Source of the DNA: Brachynemurus nebulosus
Taxonomy: Eukaryota > Arthropoda > Insecta > Neuroptera > Myrmeleontidae
Reading direction: 5' to 3'
DNA length: 64,000 nt
Assembly (NCBI GenBank): GCA_035578155.1
Contig: JAPWDM010000004.1
Location: forward strand, 35,834,394-35,898,393
Under the pieces are notes generated by a model, which saw nothing but the letters and a program-made list of their open reading frames with translations, was not told the origin of the DNA and searched no databases. A program made the position numbers and the translations under genes. Position 1 is the first letter of the stretch. Each line of letters begins with the position of its first letter. This document shows, one piece after another, positions 23,508-34,765 of the stretch.

Positions 23508-23611
23508 ATAATTGAGGATAACTACAAAGGTTACGTACAAAGATGATAATCATTTTAAGCTCAGTTTCTCATCTCATCAATTCCGTTACCTTTGTAGATA
23601 TCCTCAATTAT
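23508..23611. mobile_element. 104-bp foldback MITE
   Basis: ATAATTGAGGATAACTACAA at the left pairs with the inverse TTGTAGATATCCTCAATTAT at the right, with an AAGGTTACG/CCGTTACC continuation. Confidence 0.65.
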
Positions 23612-23626
23612 CTTGAACTTTTTTGA

Positions 23627-24312
23627 GGGGGTATTCTAGTCTAGAAATTCGAAAAAACAAACCTTTTTTTTTACAAAGTTCAGACCTTTAAGAATAAGCC
23701 TCTAAAAAGATTTACGGAAATTCGCATTATTTTCGGAGTTACGGTTATTTTTTCCCTGTTTACTGCGTGTATCTTTTCTAAATTACTCCAAACTACTATT
23801 TTCGATACGGTTGACATGATATTTCAAATTTTAATTCACCGATTTACTTGAAATTTGGTACAAACCTTCTTAATTCTATCAAAATTGGTCCGACGTAGGG
23901 GATTTTGGAATTTGTTTTACTATTTTTAAAAAATTTCCAAAGACGCAAAAAGTAGGCGAAAAAATGATTTCTTTTTAAATGTATGTCATTTTGTGAAAAA
24001 ATTAATTTTTTCAAATCGGTGACGTCTAACTAATTGTATATATTGGTTTATTAAAAATTAACTAAAATTTTATGTTTCAGATCATCAGGAGGGTTGGAAT
24101 CACGTCAACCGGGAGACACCTTTTCTTGAGTCCCCACTTTGCCAGCCTGTAGCGGTCTCAGTTTTGAACTTTTTAAAAATTTTTATACATTTTATACTTT
24201 TCAAATATTAATAAAAAATCCGGTAAAAAGAGGATACTAAAAATATTTACTATTTTTTTTTTTACTCCCGTAAAGTGACCTCAAAATTGAGCCTCTAGAC
24301 TAGAATACCCCC
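23627..24312. mobile_element. TIR element with GGGGGTATTCTAGTCTAG ends
   Basis: A 19-bp end at 23627-23645 is inverted exactly at 24294-24312. No coding region. A GC-richer patch at about 24080-24150 stands out from the surroundings. Confidence 0.8.
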
Positions 24313-25333
24313 TTAATATACATGTAGTTTGTAAATTTTTTTATGTAGGTATACCTATCATGAAAACAATTTATTGTTACCATGTAGTAACTGTATCATA
24401 ACTTTAACACATAATTAAGTTACAACATTGTTTTTATTGCATTAGAAACTATCAGCTTTAATTTGTATCTACAATTTTTACATCCGCTAATAGAATTAGG
24501 TACCTATCTACTTCTGAGGAGAAAATTTAAATTTAGAAATCGAACAAGAAAACGCCTTAAAAATAATAACAATAATAACTAAAAATATACATATTTAAAA
24601 TAACAAGTCACTTTTACAGTAATTTAGAAAAGTAAGAATTCTCTTGAACATAATCTCCACACATAATTTTTACACATATAAAAACACAAAACATCACAAT
24701 TTTTTTTAGAACAGATTCATGTCATATTTCAACAAAGAAAAATGCACATTCACGGACACAACCTACAATTTTTACACAAATTTTTTTTCTATACACAAGT
24801 TTATAAATTTTAATTACTTTTAACTTAATATTTATGAAACAAAATGTAATTTTTTATAACCAGTTCATTAATCAAACATAAATTTTGTAGAATTACTATT
24901 AATTACATTAATTTAAACAGTTAGAAAACACAGTCTTTAAATACACGTAGATACTTTCAAGAACGCCATAAAAAATAAACATGATGATTGATAAAATGCG
25001 CATGATCATGACGTCATAATTACACAAAAGTTATGTAATTTTACACAAATGTTATATTTTTAAGTAATCATTGTGTAAATTTACATTTTTAACGGTTAAT
25101 TTTGTAATTTCAGATTTTAAAAATGTATTTTTCCTTAAAAAAATGTAATACTACACGAAAATGGAATTTTAAGTTGGAAAATTCCATACTTTTACAGAAT
25201 TTTTGTAAAAACTCAGTAAATTTTATGTAGCGAATATTTTTACATTAAAATTACCTTATTTTTACCCTACTTTTTATGTAAAAGTTATGTAAATTTACCC
25301 CCATTTTTATCAGTGTACAGTGAGTTTTTTTTT

Positions 25334-25340
<7 letters not shown>

Positions 25341-25418
<78 letters not shown>
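25341..25418. repeat. (TA)n microsatellite at the E1 right edge
   Basis: About 39 TA units directly abutting the E1 terminus. E1's left edge also abuts TATATA. Confidence 0.97.
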
Positions 25419-25420
<2 letters not shown>

Positions 25421-25796
25421 CTACGCTATCACAGCCTGGAGTACTAGTGACGGAGCTTAGTGCTTGGGTTTGCGCATCGTCGTGTATATTACAAGTATTT
25501 ATATCAAATTTTTGGTTATAAGACGCACAAGATTAATAAAATTTTTACATATCTTTATGACGTCAATAACATCGAAACATCGTAAGATTTGCAGTAGAAA
25601 AAAAAAAACCATTTACAAATTCATACAAACGTCGTTATTCTATCTAGGAGTGTTGAATTATCTCTTTCATTTCTTTGCGTTGTGTCGCGATTCTACTTAT
25701 TATCATTATTCAAGTAAGTAAATTTCGCTTTTCAAATGATTATCTACATTTTTGTTTAGTAGAATTATTGACGATTACATTTCTCTGCAAATAAGT

Positions 25797-26160
25797 TCAG
25801 GCAGTACAATTAAGCAGACTCGTTCCCGAACGCGTGAGGCTCATATGATTGAAGAATATTATGATGTAAAGGAAACGTATGACGACATTAAGAGCGAAGA
25901 TGAAGAAGACCATGTTGAACAACTGACTTGATGACTGGGATTCGGAAGCAGAATAGGTTGAGCAGATAGAAGTGGAAGAACAGCTGAACGATGAATTACC
26001 GTCTGAGATGAAGCAAGTACCTCTAAACAACAAAAGCGAGGTCGACTAAAATATTTACGAGGTAAAGACAATTTCAAATGGTCCCTAGTTTTGCCTAAAC
26101 GTGAAAGAAGATGGAATCTTCAAGTACATATATGCCCACTCCTAAAGGCCAAGCAGCAAA
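25797..26160 (+). pseudogene. piggyBac-like transposase N-terminal relic
   Basis: An acidic segment (EEYYDVKETYDDIKSEDEED, about 25850-25910) is followed, after an in-frame stop and a change of frame, by GRLKYLRGKDNFKWSLVLPK then RERR (about 26035-26110). The acidic N-terminus followed by a GKD..KWS motif is the typical start of piggyBac/PGBD transposases. The catalytic DDD core is absent. About 420 bp downstream CCCTCTGAGGG abuts TTAA (26582-26585), the target site used by piggyBac elements. I did not find the left terminus. Several stops show it is dead. Confidence 0.5.
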
Positions 26161-26570
26161 TGTAGCAACATGAATTATAATAATAGTTTAATTTTATCTT
26201 TTTACTTTATCAGTAAAAAAAAATATATTTTTTTAAAGCAATCGAGATTTCATTAATTTGTCCTTAAAATATATTCAGTTACCTTCAAAATGGCGTTGGT
26301 AAAATTATTTTATCATCTTTTAACAAAAAAATAAGAATTAAAAAAAAAAAGAATTTTTTTAAAGATAGTTTTTTTTATCGCTTTATATCTTTGTTGATTT
26401 CAGTTTTATTAATATTTTGAGTTATACTATCATCTTCTACATCGTAAGACGAATAAAATGAAAAAAAAGTAACTGTTTTTTTTATTAACTGTAAGCCACG
26501 TAACGTCCCAGTAAAGTTTACTGGGTATGACTAACCCAGTGCAGCCGAATCGTGAAGAATCGAGAGTGCG

Positions 26571-26585
26571 CCCTCTGAGGGTTAA
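26571..26585. other. candidate piggyBac right terminus with TTAA
   Basis: CCCTCTGAGGG followed by TTAA. Reading inward from the right this is CCCTCAGAGGG, matching the CCC-starting TIRs of the family. Confidence 0.4.
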
Positions 26586-26595
26586 TATTATTGTA

Positions 26596-29077
26596 CAGTC
26601 GAATACCCGTTATAAGACTGCCCCTTATAAGACTCTTCCCCTCAATTAACATTTTCCAACTTCTCCCACTTAATCACTTTTTCGAGTTTTGTGCCAGACC
26701 ATTCCTTTGCAGGTCATAAATTATCCTGTCAAAATTGCCGAAAAAACTTATCACTAATGCGAGGATTCATAGTGCAGGTAATAAATTATCCTGTCAAAAA
26801 TTGCCGGAAAAACGTTTCACCATTCGTTAGAAGCGGCACATAATTTATCTATGTTTCATAAGTACATTTATAATTTTTTTGTAAATGCGCTCTATAGTTT
26901 TTGTGGCACGAACTAAAGAGGTACACTACAAATATATTTAGTTTTGAAAACAATAAAATTTCATATAAATAACATAGTCGCTCAATTTAAGTTTGTAACA
27001 TCGCTCGCGCGACGAACGAACACAGTTTAATTTGATCAACTGCATCTGTCTTATGTAAACAGAGCTACTTGACGAAAAAATTTTTTTCCATACACTCAAG
27101 CTATAAATCAACCTGTCAAAAAATTGAATTGTTGAAAAAACATATATGAGAGGAGCGTGTCTTCTAAATTTTTATGAAGAGATATTTCGTGTATAAAGAT
27201 ACAGATAAAATAAAACTATTACATAATTCGATTTCACCACTGTGTTGGTCATCGAAAAGATGCTTGAACAGCGAAATCTGGCAAAAGTTCTAGAATATTC
27301 TTTCAATAATCAGAAAAGATATAAAAAATCCTTAATCAATGGATTGACCAACGAATAAGTAACCAAGTACCGATATTTAGAAAAAGTTCCAGAATATTCT
27401 TTTTGGAAATTAGAAAAAATATTGAATATCTGATTTCACCACCAAATTTTTCATCGAAAAGCGATCAATTAACGGAATTCGGCAAAAGTTCGAGAATATT
27501 CTATTCGGAAAATAGAAAATATATCCAAAAACCGACTTCACCATTGGTTTGAGCATGAAAAAAGTATCCAAATAGCAGAATTCGTAAAAAGTTCTAGAAT
27601 ATTCTTTTTGGAAATCAGAAAAATTATTGAAAATTTGGCATCACCATTAGACTGTTCATCAAAAAAGTGACCAAAAAATGAAATTCGGCAAAAGTTCTAG
27701 AATATTCTATGTGAAAATCAGATAAGATATCCGAAACTTGATTTCACCATCGAATTAGTTATTTAAAAAGGATCCATGTACCGAAATTTAACGAAAGTTC
27801 GAGAATGTTCTATCTGGAAATCAGCAAAGATTACGAAAAATTTACTTCACCATTTGTTTAGTCATCGAAAAACAAATTGAATACAAAAAGATTGAAAAGA
27901 TTTGACAAAAGTTTCTATTCGAAAATTAATAAAGATGTCGAAAAACCAATATCACTATTAGAAGAATTATTGAAATAAAAGCTAAATAAAGATATTTAAC
28001 AAAAGTTTTAGAATGTTCTGTTCGAGAACTAGCAAAGATAACGAATTATTTATCAAAAGCTGGTTATAATTGATGAATTTAGGCTCCATTAGTCACATTG
28101 CTTCGGTCAACGATAGTGTATTTTTTAAAAAATGACAAATCGTTAACTTTCGCTATCGAAAACTTTAATCGTAAATATCTCCTAAACGGTGCGTCGTAGC
28201 TCAAAAATAACGAAATTTTTGAAGGCTTAAGCGAAGCAAGTTGTGGGTATTTCGAACGTATTGCGAATGTCAAAACCTACTTTTCGTTATCGAAAATTAT
28301 CGATATCGAAAATAACGATATTTCCAAAATGGATGATATAAGGAAGGGAAGTATTCTTTCAAATATATAACATCTACTATAAATTTTCGTTATGAAAATC
28401 TTTCGATCGAAAACAGATTGCAAATAATATAAATAAGTATATGTACGGATGTACCAAGTGGTACCATTAATGATGCGTCGCATTGAATTGATAAATTGAT
28501 TGTGAGTATGGATTCATAGGTATAGGTAAGATATGTAGGTAGTCAGAAGTGGTAGAACGCGTTCTACATACATACGTATTCACTTACAGAATATCGACCC
28601 TTGCATCTTTAACGTTATCAATAGCAATCGTAGACATTACTTTGTATGTGGCTGTATCAATATTAAAAAATACTAATTGTGAACTTCTTAATAAACAATT
28701 TCCTATTGTTGTAAAATAGTATAAAAATTTGTAGGATACAGCATCTGTTTGTACTATTATGTCAAAAAAGCGAGCTACCCTTCACTGAAAGTGAACCATT
28801 TATCTTGCGTAAACCTAATAATAACTTAAATAAGGAAATTACTATAAATTTTGAAGTTACAATTTACTATCATTTTTGGTCCCCCATACCTGTTTTTACG
28901 CTCCTGGAGATAATTTAATTTTGACAGGATAATTTATGACTTACACTATCCATTCCGGACTATAAGATAAGGAGTAGTCGAGCGACAAAATTAAGTGCGC
29001 GGTAGTGAGGGCATTAAAATTCTGAGAAAAATTTCCCCTACGTCCCCTAGACTAGTCTTATAACGGGTATTCGACTG
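26596..29077. mobile_element. pogo/Tigger-like element with TA duplication, carrying a tandem array
   Basis: A 24-bp perfect TIR begins CAGTCGAATACCCGTTATAA at 26596 and is inverted at 29077. It is flanked by TA (26594-26595 and 29078-29079). The CAG start, TIR length and TA target fit the pogo branch of Tc1/mariner. At 2.48 kb without a transposase frame it is nonautonomous. A second inverted pair, TAAATTATCCTGTCAAAATT, sits inside (about 26724 and 26788 against about 28920-28945). The core is the 103-bp array. Confidence 0.85.
27226..28060. repeat. ~103-bp tandem array with heat-shock-element consensus in most monomers
   Basis: About eight degenerate monomers. Six contain a TTCnnGAAnnTTC match at 27288-27300, 27387-27399, 27489-27501, 27592-27604, 27695-27707 and 27798-27810, a spacing of 99, 102, 103, 103 and 103 bp. 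A seventh monomer (about 27911) is damaged. An eighth (28006-28030) keeps GAAnnTTC and a further TTCnnGAA. Monomers also share a GGCAAAAGTTC lead-in, a nearby GGAAAT and a TTTCACCA block. The TTCnnGAAnnTTC pattern is the known binding consensus of trimeric HSF. Binding here is inference. Confidence 0.85.
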
Positions 29078-29715
29078 TAATATATTTTACACGACTAAAA
29101 TTTTTAACACTACAAGAAGTACTCAGGCAATAGGAGTACATTTAAGGAAAAGCGATATAACATAATAGTGTGGGTAATGGGTATGATTCGGAAGGTCCAC
29201 ACCACCAACTGCGTAATAGATTGTTCGAATTTCACGAAAATCTAATCAATGTTCATTATGTAATTAAGTATGCATCGAATAAAATCAGTTTGGAATCAGT
29301 ATCATTTTTTGTTCTCTAGTTATGCGAGACGAAAAAATAATCCAGGCATACGTACACTCACACACTGAGACATCGTCTTAAAAACGATGGTACACAGCTC
29401 TGGGGCTCTTAAAAGGAGGAGATATGTCAAAATTGAATCTTTCGAAAATCGGATTGCTTGCAGCAACTTCCTATACTGGGAACTACGATATTCCTTAAAA
29501 AATTTCTACATTTGTCAGAAAATGTTTGTTTGAAAACTATAGTATTCTATCAAAAATTTATTTTAATACTTTATAAAAGATATCTTTTTAGAATGAATGT
29601 TCACAGCAGCAAAATGATCACAAATGTTTATATCATAGAAACCAACATGAAAAAAAATTTCTTCATAACGTTGCTATGAAGAATATACTGTCAAAGGGGA
29701 AAAATTGTTAGTCTT

Positions 29716-29718
<3 letters not shown>
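29078..29718. other. no gene recognised
   Basis: AT-rich. The 73-codon frame at 29458-29679 has no domain. Confidence 0.55.

Positions 29719-29789
<71 letters not shown>
29719..29789. repeat. (TA)n microsatellite
   Basis: About 35 TA units, not obviously attached to an element end. Confidence 0.97.
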
Positions 29790-29793
<4 letters not shown>

Positions 29794-29899
29794 TTATTAG
29801 AAAATGATCCCATTCTTTCGAATCTTCACTCTCTTTATTCGACAAATATCTAAAAATATTAATCGCAGTATATAGACAACTTCTAATCTATTGAAACTA

Positions 29900-30104
29900 C
29901 AGTGAACTTTCGGAGATTGTCCAATCAAAAATTGTCAATATTGCAGTGATAGGGATTTAAACATCGCACTTTTACGTCACACGAATACTAAAAACACACA
30001 ATTTTTGTGAATACAATGTTCGTGTGACGTAAACATACGATGTTGAAATCCCTAACATTGAAATGTGGACAATTTGCGATTGGACAATCTCCGAAAGTCC
30101 ACTG
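29900..30104. mobile_element. 205-bp palindromic MITE, TA flanked
   Basis: Ends CAGTGAACTTTCGGAGATTG and the inverse of CAGTGGACTTTCGGAGATTG, with TA on both sides (29898-29899, 30105-30106). Inverted similarity continues inward (GTGTGACGTAAA/TTTACGTCACAC), so most of it folds back. Fits a Tc1/mariner or pogo-type MITE. Confidence 0.85.
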
Positions 30105-30106
30105 TA

Positions 30107-30905
30107 TCTGTTCATATGGATTTCGCAACAATGATAAAATTTCTTCGCAAACAATCTAATACAACATTTAACCGATATTTATCAAATCACCTTATTCGTA
30201 TAAAAACAATAAAAATAAAAACAAATTGTACACCTATGGCCATAAATTTTCGGCCACTTTAACGCCCGTTAATCTTTTATATATATAAAAATAAAAATAA
30301 AATAAAATAATAAATTTTCAAATAAAGAAAAACATATGTAATATATATTTTAATATTTAAAAATATAAATTTTAACCAAAGAAATAACAATATAGCTACC
30401 TATACATATAACTTAATGTACGTGCAAGTGTGTGTTCTAGTGTTATGTAGTGCCATTGTGCATATGTGTTGTGTAAAAATACATAAATAAAATTAAAGTA
30501 TTTCCATTCGTTTGTTTCTAAATGGCCAAGTAGATCGATTTATCAGAATTGTTTGTTTGTATGTTGGTGCTTGGTGTGTATAAAGCAATTAAGCTCCTTT
30601 AATTGTTCTCATACGATGTTTTATGGCCACCCAGTTTTTTAGTATTAAAATGTTGTAATTTATATATTTATATGTATGTACCTATTATACAAGTGTACAA
30701 GAGATGTATACATATTATTATTTATTAAAAATTTATATTAATAGGCTGTTTATAAAGTTCTAACAATTATATAACTTATACATATTTTGAATTGTCTGAG
30801 TAGTTTAGTAGTAATATTTTTCTTGAAGAGCATACCTATTTTTAATATAAGAAGACAAGAAGTTCTTACTTTTAACGAGGTAATGTAGCAATTGGTAAAT
30901 CGAAC
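30107..30905. other. no gene recognised
   Basis: Very AT-rich, with no supported feature. Confidence 0.55.
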
Positions 30906-30907
30906 TA

Positions 30908-31887
30908 CAGTCGAACCTGGATAAGCGAGAGTTCAAGGGACCGCGATCTATTTTTCTCTTATGGAGGTTTCTCAACAAGGGGTCAAACAGTATGTCTACC
31001 AACCTGTGCCCTCCGTAACCAGCGAGTGACGTAGACACAGCACCCATACAATCAAAACATATGATGTATGGACACGTATATACGAATTTATTAGTATGAT
31101 ATGGTGATGATTATGTATGCAGTTCGCATTCATATACTATATACTATGATGGCCGACCTATGTGACAACCAGTCAACAATCAAAAATAAATTTATTTATT
31201 TTAAGAAAGTTTATTTTGAGAAATTTTTTATTCAATAGAATTTTTATACTTAAATACGAAACACTTCATATTTTTTCCTGTTTAAATTTCACGAGTTGAT
31301 TTAAAAACATGATATTTATTAAGACGTGAACACCACGACGAACAGTAACAGACTAAATCAGTAGTGGTGTAAGATGCTACTTATTGCAACTTTCGGATTA
31401 CACTTTTTGATATGTAGGCAGGCTTGATCTGTCTCATTTGTGTTTCCCACTAACCCGAGTTTCTAGCTTACAGAGGTACGGGAGAGGTCTATGTCACTTA
31501 TAGAGGTCTAGAAAAAATGCATCCAATATGCACATTTGACTATTTGAATGCACATTTGACTATTTGAATAGAAAATGAGTTCCTCGCATTATAAGAAAAT
31601 AAGAACATATGCACATTCAGGCATTCGAATGAAATATTAATTCCTGGAAATTTAAGAATGAGTCATAAATAGCAAATGTTAAATACGTTTAACTGTCGCT
31701 TGTAGAGGTACAGGCAATTAGCAGTCTCAGTTATGGAGGTCGATAAGCGAAAAACGACTCTCACTTAAACCCGTTTTTGTTCCTCACCCATAGAGGTTTT
31801 AGAGTGGTAAAATTACCGGGCTTGACAATTACTCTCACTTACAGAGTTTTCTCGCTTACCCAGTTCTCCCTTAATCAGGTTTGACTG
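30908..31887. mobile_element. pogo-like element, 980 bp, TA duplication
   Basis: The left end CAGTCGAACCTGGATAAGCG and the inverse of CAGTCAAACCTGATTAAGGG at the right are each flanked by TA. Several degenerate TATAGAGGT/TTACAGAGG blocks occur near the right side (about 31465-31850), apparently subterminal repeats related to the end. No transposase was found. It is a cousin of the element at 26596-29077. Confidence 0.82.
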
Positions 31888-32431
31888 TATATAATAACTG
31901 CTTAATACCAGACAATCCGAAAATGGAACCTTACAACCTAGAAATAGTTGTAAAATTCGAAACTGATACCCATTGGATTTTGCGCTTTATAGCAGTTTGG
32001 TTTAATATTGAGGTAAGATTTTCAATAAATTTCAGAAGTTAATTATTTTTTTACTGTGAGTACTACTGTATTATAAAATTTTTGATTCCTTACCCCAATT
32101 GGAAACTGATTCTTTCTTTTACTTTTGGATACTAGTAAACTTTTAATTTAACTACATAGTAAAAGTAATGAAACATCCTATTTTTACGAAATTTGGTGAA
32201 AAGATTCAGCCAGATACGTTCGATACCCGAAGCCTCAAAAAATGTGTTATTTGCCAAAATTTACCAAAATTCAAAAGTTTATCGGTATTATTCTTACATT
32301 GTAGTAAAGAGAGGAAGAAATCACATGATATCATTGAGACATTATCTCGTATATAATCGGATTTTCAAAAAAAGGTAATTTTTTAACCCGCAATTGTCTA
32401 TTTTATGCAGAATGCTGCAGTAGGGGCATTT
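31888..32431. other. no gene recognised
   Basis: AT-rich. Overlapping short frames at 32168-32378 lack any domain. Confidence 0.5.
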
Positions 32432-32651
32432 TATACCTCATTTCAAATACAATTGATCATGAGTTATCGTTAAAAAATTAAATAATTCTTATATTCGAAA
32501 CAAATCATTCTTCTATTCTTTTCTAAAAACAAACTTTACGAAAATTTAAAATTTACGTAAATGCAATAATGAAAGAGATATAGCCAAAAAAACGGAAATT
32601 ATTTAAATTCAAAGTGATGAAATATGGTTAAATTTAAGTGAAATGGACCAT
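32432..32651 (+). repeat. dispersed 215-bp repeat, copy 1
   Basis: Close direct match to 61068-61280. Shared landmarks are AATACAATTGATCATGAGTT, TTAAATAATTCTTATATTC and GAAATGGACCAT. Confidence 0.85.
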
Positions 32652-32944
32652 AATTTCCGACTGATTATATAAAACTAATATTAATGCACATTTTTGTTAG
32701 TCATTTTTTAAAGTCCACCTATTTGACAGATTCCAATAAATTCCATGTGATACTTATTTCATTAATATTCCTACTGCCATAGGTTGCAAAATATTATATT
32801 TTTTGTGCTGTTATAAGATACTAACATTACTAAATTGTCCCCATACTGATTTCTCACTCCAATTAAACAAAGCTATCCGATTCTTAACCATTTTAACTGA
32901 AGCTTTTCTCAACTTACATTCCTCCTTTGTTAAAGAATCTCGTC

Positions 32945-34765
32945 GGCTAAGCATGTGGGATTTCGGCCCAGTGGCTTTTTCGGTTATTCTTTTTCATGAA
33001 TGTTGCTTATGGTGAATAATGTTCGAAAATATTGGTATTAAACCTCTACCCCCTATATTGTCAAAGATATGGAAGTAACAACCTTTAACTCTAAAATTTT
33101 TTTTCTTCAAGGCCATTGAAGAATTAAATGAAATTAACAGAGGATGTTGATATAAAGTAGCTTTCTATTATAGAAATTTTTACATTCGTTATTTTTACTA
33201 CATTAAAATAATAATTGAATTTTTAAGGGGGCTTGCTTTAGACTAGCCCCTTGAGTGACACCTACCAAAAAATATATGTTATTTGACTCTAACATAGTTA
33301 TTGTGTGTAGAAATTTTAGCAAGGTCAGATTGGTGGAAAGTGTCTTAAACAAATATAAATTCAGGTAAGTCACAATAAGACACCCTCACGAAAAAAACCA
33401 AGGTCGTGATCTGGATGATTGACTATGGTATTTCTATGCGTTTTTCGAGGCTGAGTGCGAATCTGGGGTCAAAAAAATTCCTATACCTCTTAAATTGTTG
33501 TATAGAACCAAAAAATTCCTTAAGGAGGGGGTAAGGTTAATTCGTACAAAAAATGGCATGTTTTTGTTATTTTTTTGTGACGACACAGTTAAAATCTCTT
33601 TATTAAAATCGGTAGTACATTAAAGTATGACATTCGAAGAATGTTGTGTCAAATTTTCACGAAGAAATATTAAAAAATGCAGTAATGGCAGCAATTATTC
33701 GGACGTGTCTCGGAAAAAAGTAGAATTGCGGTGCCCGAAATAAAAAAATTAAAATTTATTCGTTAGATAATAGTTTTCCTCAGGTAACGCTGGGAGGGTT
33801 TCTCGAAATTTCAATTTTTCATTTTTTTGGAACACTTAGAAAGGAAAAACACGATTTTTTGCGAAAAAAATCGGCTAATTTGTTACTGTAAAATAAAAAT
33901 TATTTACAAATTTAAAAAAAAAAAAAAAAAAACTCTCCAGCGTTACCTCATAAATTATGGACAGAACTAGTGTTCAAAATTTCAAACGGATCGGTGCTGT
34001 AATTTTGAAGTTATGAGGGGCACCGACTTGAGCTGTGGGGAAAACGCTTTACAGTTTTGAACACTTAACAATTCTTTTATAAAACTGATATAGAATACTT
34101 ACTGCTTAACTAAATTTTGTACCCTACACAGACAAAATATACAGTACAGGTATAAAGACGTTTGTACTTACATTGAAATTTCTATAATAGAGTGAGTGAT
34201 ATATAGAGAGCGAAACATCTGCCAGGTAACAACAAAAATGATTATAACTTCGTCAGTTTTGCTCCAATCAACTGGAAAATTTCAGATAATATTCTTGAGA
34301 TATTATGCATTCAGTTAAAAAAATTTTAAAAAAAGCAAAAAAATTATTTTAATACCCCACCCCGCCCTTAAATAGGTATAAAGTAATGAATACCAATATT
34401 ATTACAGAAAGGAATATGAATGGGCATTTTGCAATCCGCATGCCTCATATTATTACCAAGGGCTCCACCAAGAGTGTAACACCCACCGAAGGGGTTGGTA
34501 TCTCCTTACGCCCCTTCTATGCCTCTCTAGTCATTGTATAATAGAAAGCTACTTTATATCAACATCCTCTCTTAATTTCATTTAATTATCTTCAATAGTT
34601 TTGAAGAAAAGAAAATTTAAATTAAGGGTTGTTACCCCCACATCTCTAACAATATAGGGGGTAGAGGTCTAATACCTATATTTTTGAACATCACTCACCA
34701 TAAGCAGCATTCATGAAAAAGAAAAGCCGAAAAAACCGGCCGCTGGGCCGGAAACATATGCTTAC
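32945..34765. mobile_element. 1.8-kb element with ~230-bp diverged terminal inverted repeats
   Basis: The left arm (about 32945-33171) and right arm (about 34539-34765) are inverted, diverged copies. Shared blocks include GAGGATGTTGATATAAAGTAG with GCTTTCTATTAT, CCCCCTATATTGT, and the CATGAATGTTGCTTATGGTGA stretch. A smaller hairpin (GAGGTAACGCTGG-type) lies at about 33780-33953. No transposase was found. Long TIRs suggest a foldback-type or large-TIR element of unknown family. Confidence 0.7.

Larger units (their letters stand above)
21987..25316. mobile_element. ACAC-family element E2, inserted into E1
   Basis: The ends ACACGGTAAAAAG (21987) and the complement of ACACTGATAAAAATGG (25316) are inverted. 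The first about 500 bp and last about 700 bp are packed with TGTAATTTTACA-like motifs in both orientations, including a 21-bp tandem at about 22257-22330. The centre carries two smaller insertions (23508-23611 and 23627-24312). No transposase was recognised. Confidence 0.6.
19987..25340. mobile_element. ACAC-family element E1, interrupted by E2
   Basis: The left end TATATACACAGAAAAAAAAC at about 19983 is mirrored by TTTTTTTCTGTGTATATA ending at about 25344. Left subterminal TTACAAAACCGCTTTTAG is matched in inverse at about 21905-21925. Removing E2 (21987-25316) leaves an element of about 2 kb. Its subterminal zones are dense in TTTTGTAAT/ATTACAAAA motifs. The interior holds a possible two-exon ORF. 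The superfamily is not recognised. Confidence 0.6.

Noticed and set aside
25797..26077. Two minus-strand serine-rich frames
   Set aside because: Antisense to the piggyBac-like relic.
27226..28060. CRISPR-like array
   Set aside because: Eukaryotic context, whole-monomer similarity with no constant repeat and variable spacers; it is an ordinary tandem array.
30805..31047. 80-aa minus-strand frame
   Set aside because: Crosses the left end of the pogo-like element at 30908, so it is a chance frame.
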